The position numbers were made by a program, and so were the translations under genes. Below, piece after piece: positions 6,000 to 7,143 of a stretch of 7,143 nucleotides of DNA. The stretch is from an uncultured Bacilli bacterium (GTDB lineage: Bacteria > Bacillota_I > Bacilli_A > RF39 > UBA660), in the NCBI GenBank assembly GCA_910580135.1, contig CAJTXC010000071.1:1-7143 (forward strand), in the 5' to 3' direction. A model generated the notes under the pieces. It was given only the letters and a program-made list of their open reading frames with translations, was not told the DNA's origin and made no database searches. Positions within the stretch are counted from its first letter, which is position 1; each line of letters starts with the position of its first letter.

Positions 6000-6024
6000 T
6001 AGATTTTTAATATTTTCTTATATA

Positions 6025-6052
6025 TAAAAAGAATAGTCCTAAACTATTCCTT
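6025..6052 (-). terminator. Terminator of the unknown gene
   Basis: On the minus strand AAGGAATAGT (6052-6043) pairs with ACTATTCTTT (6037-6028), with one G-U pair, around a TTAGG loop and followed by further T. It lies 26 bases after the stop codon of the 224-residue gene and separates it from the DinD-like gene. Confidence 0.82.
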
Positions 6053-6077
6053 ATTTCATATTTTCATATAATGAATA

Positions 6078-6752
6078 TTATTTTGAAAAGTTCACATCTA
6101 ATATATTACATTCTTCCATGTCATCAGTATATTTATGAGAATAAACGTCATCCAATTGTTTATTATCTGGATTATAACTGCCTATCCATGGATCGACTGC
6201 TTCACTAATTTTAAAACCTAATACCTTTTTCAAGATACTTCCATCTGCTTCTCCTCTTTTAACAAACCCAGAAAATTCAGTTCTCAAATCATCAAAACTA
6301 GGTAATTTTTTTATATCTGATAATAGTTCTTTAGTTTTATCTGAGACCCATTTCTTTTTAGCCCTATGAAAAGTTTCATGAAAATTACCAATACCAACCC
6401 AAAGTATTCCTCTTTGTATATACTCTTTAATAAAATTTTCTCTTACTTTTTGAACACTTTTATCATCTTCATAGTCTTTTAATTCTAAAACAGCTTGATA
6501 TGCATAAGATATTTCATCTGATATATCATCTAGCATTAAAGAAGTATAGCATCTAACTATTGCTAGTTTTATTTCCTTAGCATAGTTTTTATTAAAATTA
6601 GATTTATTACAAACTGCTAACAATTCACTTGCTGGTGCTAACCAATCATAATTAGATTTTTTACTTTCCCTAATAATTCTATTTCTTATATGTAAATCAC
6701 TCATTAGATGTGGATATCCATAGTGATCTTTTATTAAAAACAAACCTGCCAT
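6078..6752 (-). CDS. Hypothetical protein, unrecognised family
   Basis: The protein has 224 residues and I do not recognise its family. It has no signal peptide or clear membrane helix and looks soluble and mostly helical, with charged amphipathic stretches at about 56-115 and 130-150. Two features stand out: a conserved-looking start (DHYGYPHLMSDLHIRNRIIRE within 9-29) and HETFH at 125-129, which formally fits the HExxH zinc-peptidase motif. I see no further metal ligand I can assign, so activity is unproven. Start ATG 6752 has a perfect AAGGAGG at seven-base spacing. It begins 25 bases after leuS with no terminator between, so it may be read through from leuS. Only 2 CpG dinucleotides occur in its 675 bases, against 13 in the 366 bases of leuS beside it, which suggests acquired DNA. 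A role in phage defence is possible from its position next to a DinD-like gene, but this is speculation. Confidence 0.75.
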   Translation of the reverse strand: MAGLFLIKDHYGYPHLMSDLHIRNRIIRESKKSNYDWLAPASELLAVCNKSNFNKNYAKEIKLAIVRCYTSLMLDDISDEISYAYQAVLELKDYEDDKSVQKVRENFIKEYIQRGILWVGIGNFHETFHRAKKKWVSDKTKELLSDIKKLPSFDDLRTEFSGFVKRGEADGSILKKVLGFKISEAVDPWIGSYNPDNKQLDDVYSHKYTDDMEECNILDVNFSK

Positions 6753-6759
6753 AACAAAA

Positions 6760-6766
6760 CCTCCTT
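6760..6766 (-). promoter_or_regulatory. Perfect ribosome binding site of the unknown gene
   Basis: AAGGAGG on the minus strand lies seven bases before ATG 6752. It is the strongest ribosome binding site in the window, implying efficient translation of the unknown protein wherever the mRNA starts. Confidence 0.85.
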
Positions 6767-6777
6767 ATTTATTAATC

Positions 6778-7143
6778 CTATCCTTTTACTACTACGTTTA
6801 CTATTTTATTTTTAATAACAATTACTTTAACAACTTCTTTACCTTCGGTATGTCTTTTAACGTTTTCGTTAGATAAGGCTTTTTCTTTAATAACGTCCTC
6901 AGTATCATCTACTGATACGGTAATTGTTCCTCTTAGTTTACCATTTACTTGAACTGCTATATCAAACTCTGTTTTTACAAGTTTAGCTTCGTCATATAAC
7001 GGCCATGCTTCGTAAGCAATCGTACCTTCATGACCTAACATATTCCATAACTCTTCGGTAATATGTGGACATATTGGATTTAACATCTTAACTAAACCTT
7101 CAATATATTCCACAGGAATAACGGTTTCTTTATACATTGCGTT
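6778..7143 (-). CDS. leuS: Leucyl-tRNA synthetase, C-terminal part
   Basis: This is the 3' end of leuS, cut by the right edge; the frame stays open through the last base, and the internal Met at 7137 is not the start. The enzyme charges tRNA-Leu with leucine in the cytoplasm. The visible 121 residues cover the end of the helical anticodon-binding domain (MLNPICPHITEELW, the usual PHxxEELW block, then EAWP) and the C-terminal domain with the LeuRS hallmark VQVNGKLRG. The catalytic HIGH and KMSKS motifs and the editing domain lie outside the window. It ends at TAG 6778-6780, and no terminator is visible before the next gene. Confidence 0.95.
   Translation of the reverse strand, partial: NAMYKETVIPVEYIEGLVKMLNPICPHITEELWNMLGHEGTIAYEAWPLYDEAKLVKTEFDIAVQVNGKLRGTITVSVDDTEDVIKEKALSNENVKRHTEGKEVVKVIVIKNKIVNVVVKG

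Noticed and set aside
6078..6752. Calling the unknown gene a zinc metalloprotease from HETFH
   Set aside because: One short HExxH match without a third ligand, signal peptide or known family context is too weak for a functional name.
157..7143. Genetic code 4 (TGA as Trp), since all eight visible stop codons are TAA or TAG
   Set aside because: All Trp residues in the genes are TGG and no gene needs read-through of TGA. Absence of TGA stops in eight AT-rich genes is not unusual.
1..7143. CRISPR array, transposase, integrase or insertion-sequence ends
   Set aside because: No regularly spaced repeats, no transposase or integrase motifs, and no long terminal inverted repeats were found on either strand.

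Overview
The window is AT-rich (roughly 30% G+C by eye) and compact, with strong AGGAGG-type ribosome binding sites, short intergenic gaps and a stop codon inside or against a terminator hairpin at several gene ends. Trp is encoded by TGG and no reading frame crosses TGA, so the standard bacterial code fits. This points to a low-G+C, Gram-positive-type bacterium (Bacillota, possibly a reduced lineage near the Mollicutes). The lineage is an inference, not a measurement.

Plus strand, 1-1340: a membrane protein with an N-terminal J domain (166-903), a tRNA-Ser(GCU) gene with its own promoter and terminator (959-1049), and a 51-residue Cys-cluster protein (1161-1316). These converge on the minus-strand genes, and two back-to-back hairpins at 1315-1372 separate the directions.

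Minus strand, read right to left: the 3' end of leuS (enters from the right edge, ends at 6778); an unrecognised 224-residue protein 25 bases downstream (6078-6752) that ends in a terminator; a DinD/Bro-N family protein with its own promoter and terminator (5015-5920); then a three-gene operon of alpha/beta hydrolase, membrane-embedded MurF-like ligase and Ddl-type ligase (4931 down to 1371). This operon has an extended -10 promoter, gaps of 13-14 bases and a terminator over the last stop codon.

The operon makes biochemical sense as a cell-envelope module. The Ddl-type enzyme would make a D-Ala-D-Ala-like dipeptide, the Mur ligase would attach it to a peptide stem, and the hydrolase would be an accessory of unknown substrate. 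The Mur ligase is the most unusual protein: the N-terminal UDP-MurNAc-binding domain of ordinary MurF appears to be replaced by about five membrane segments, suggesting a lipid-linked substrate. The pair between leuS and this operon (unknown protein plus DinD-like protein) looks accessory, and the unknown gene is strikingly poor in CpG compared with leuS next to it.
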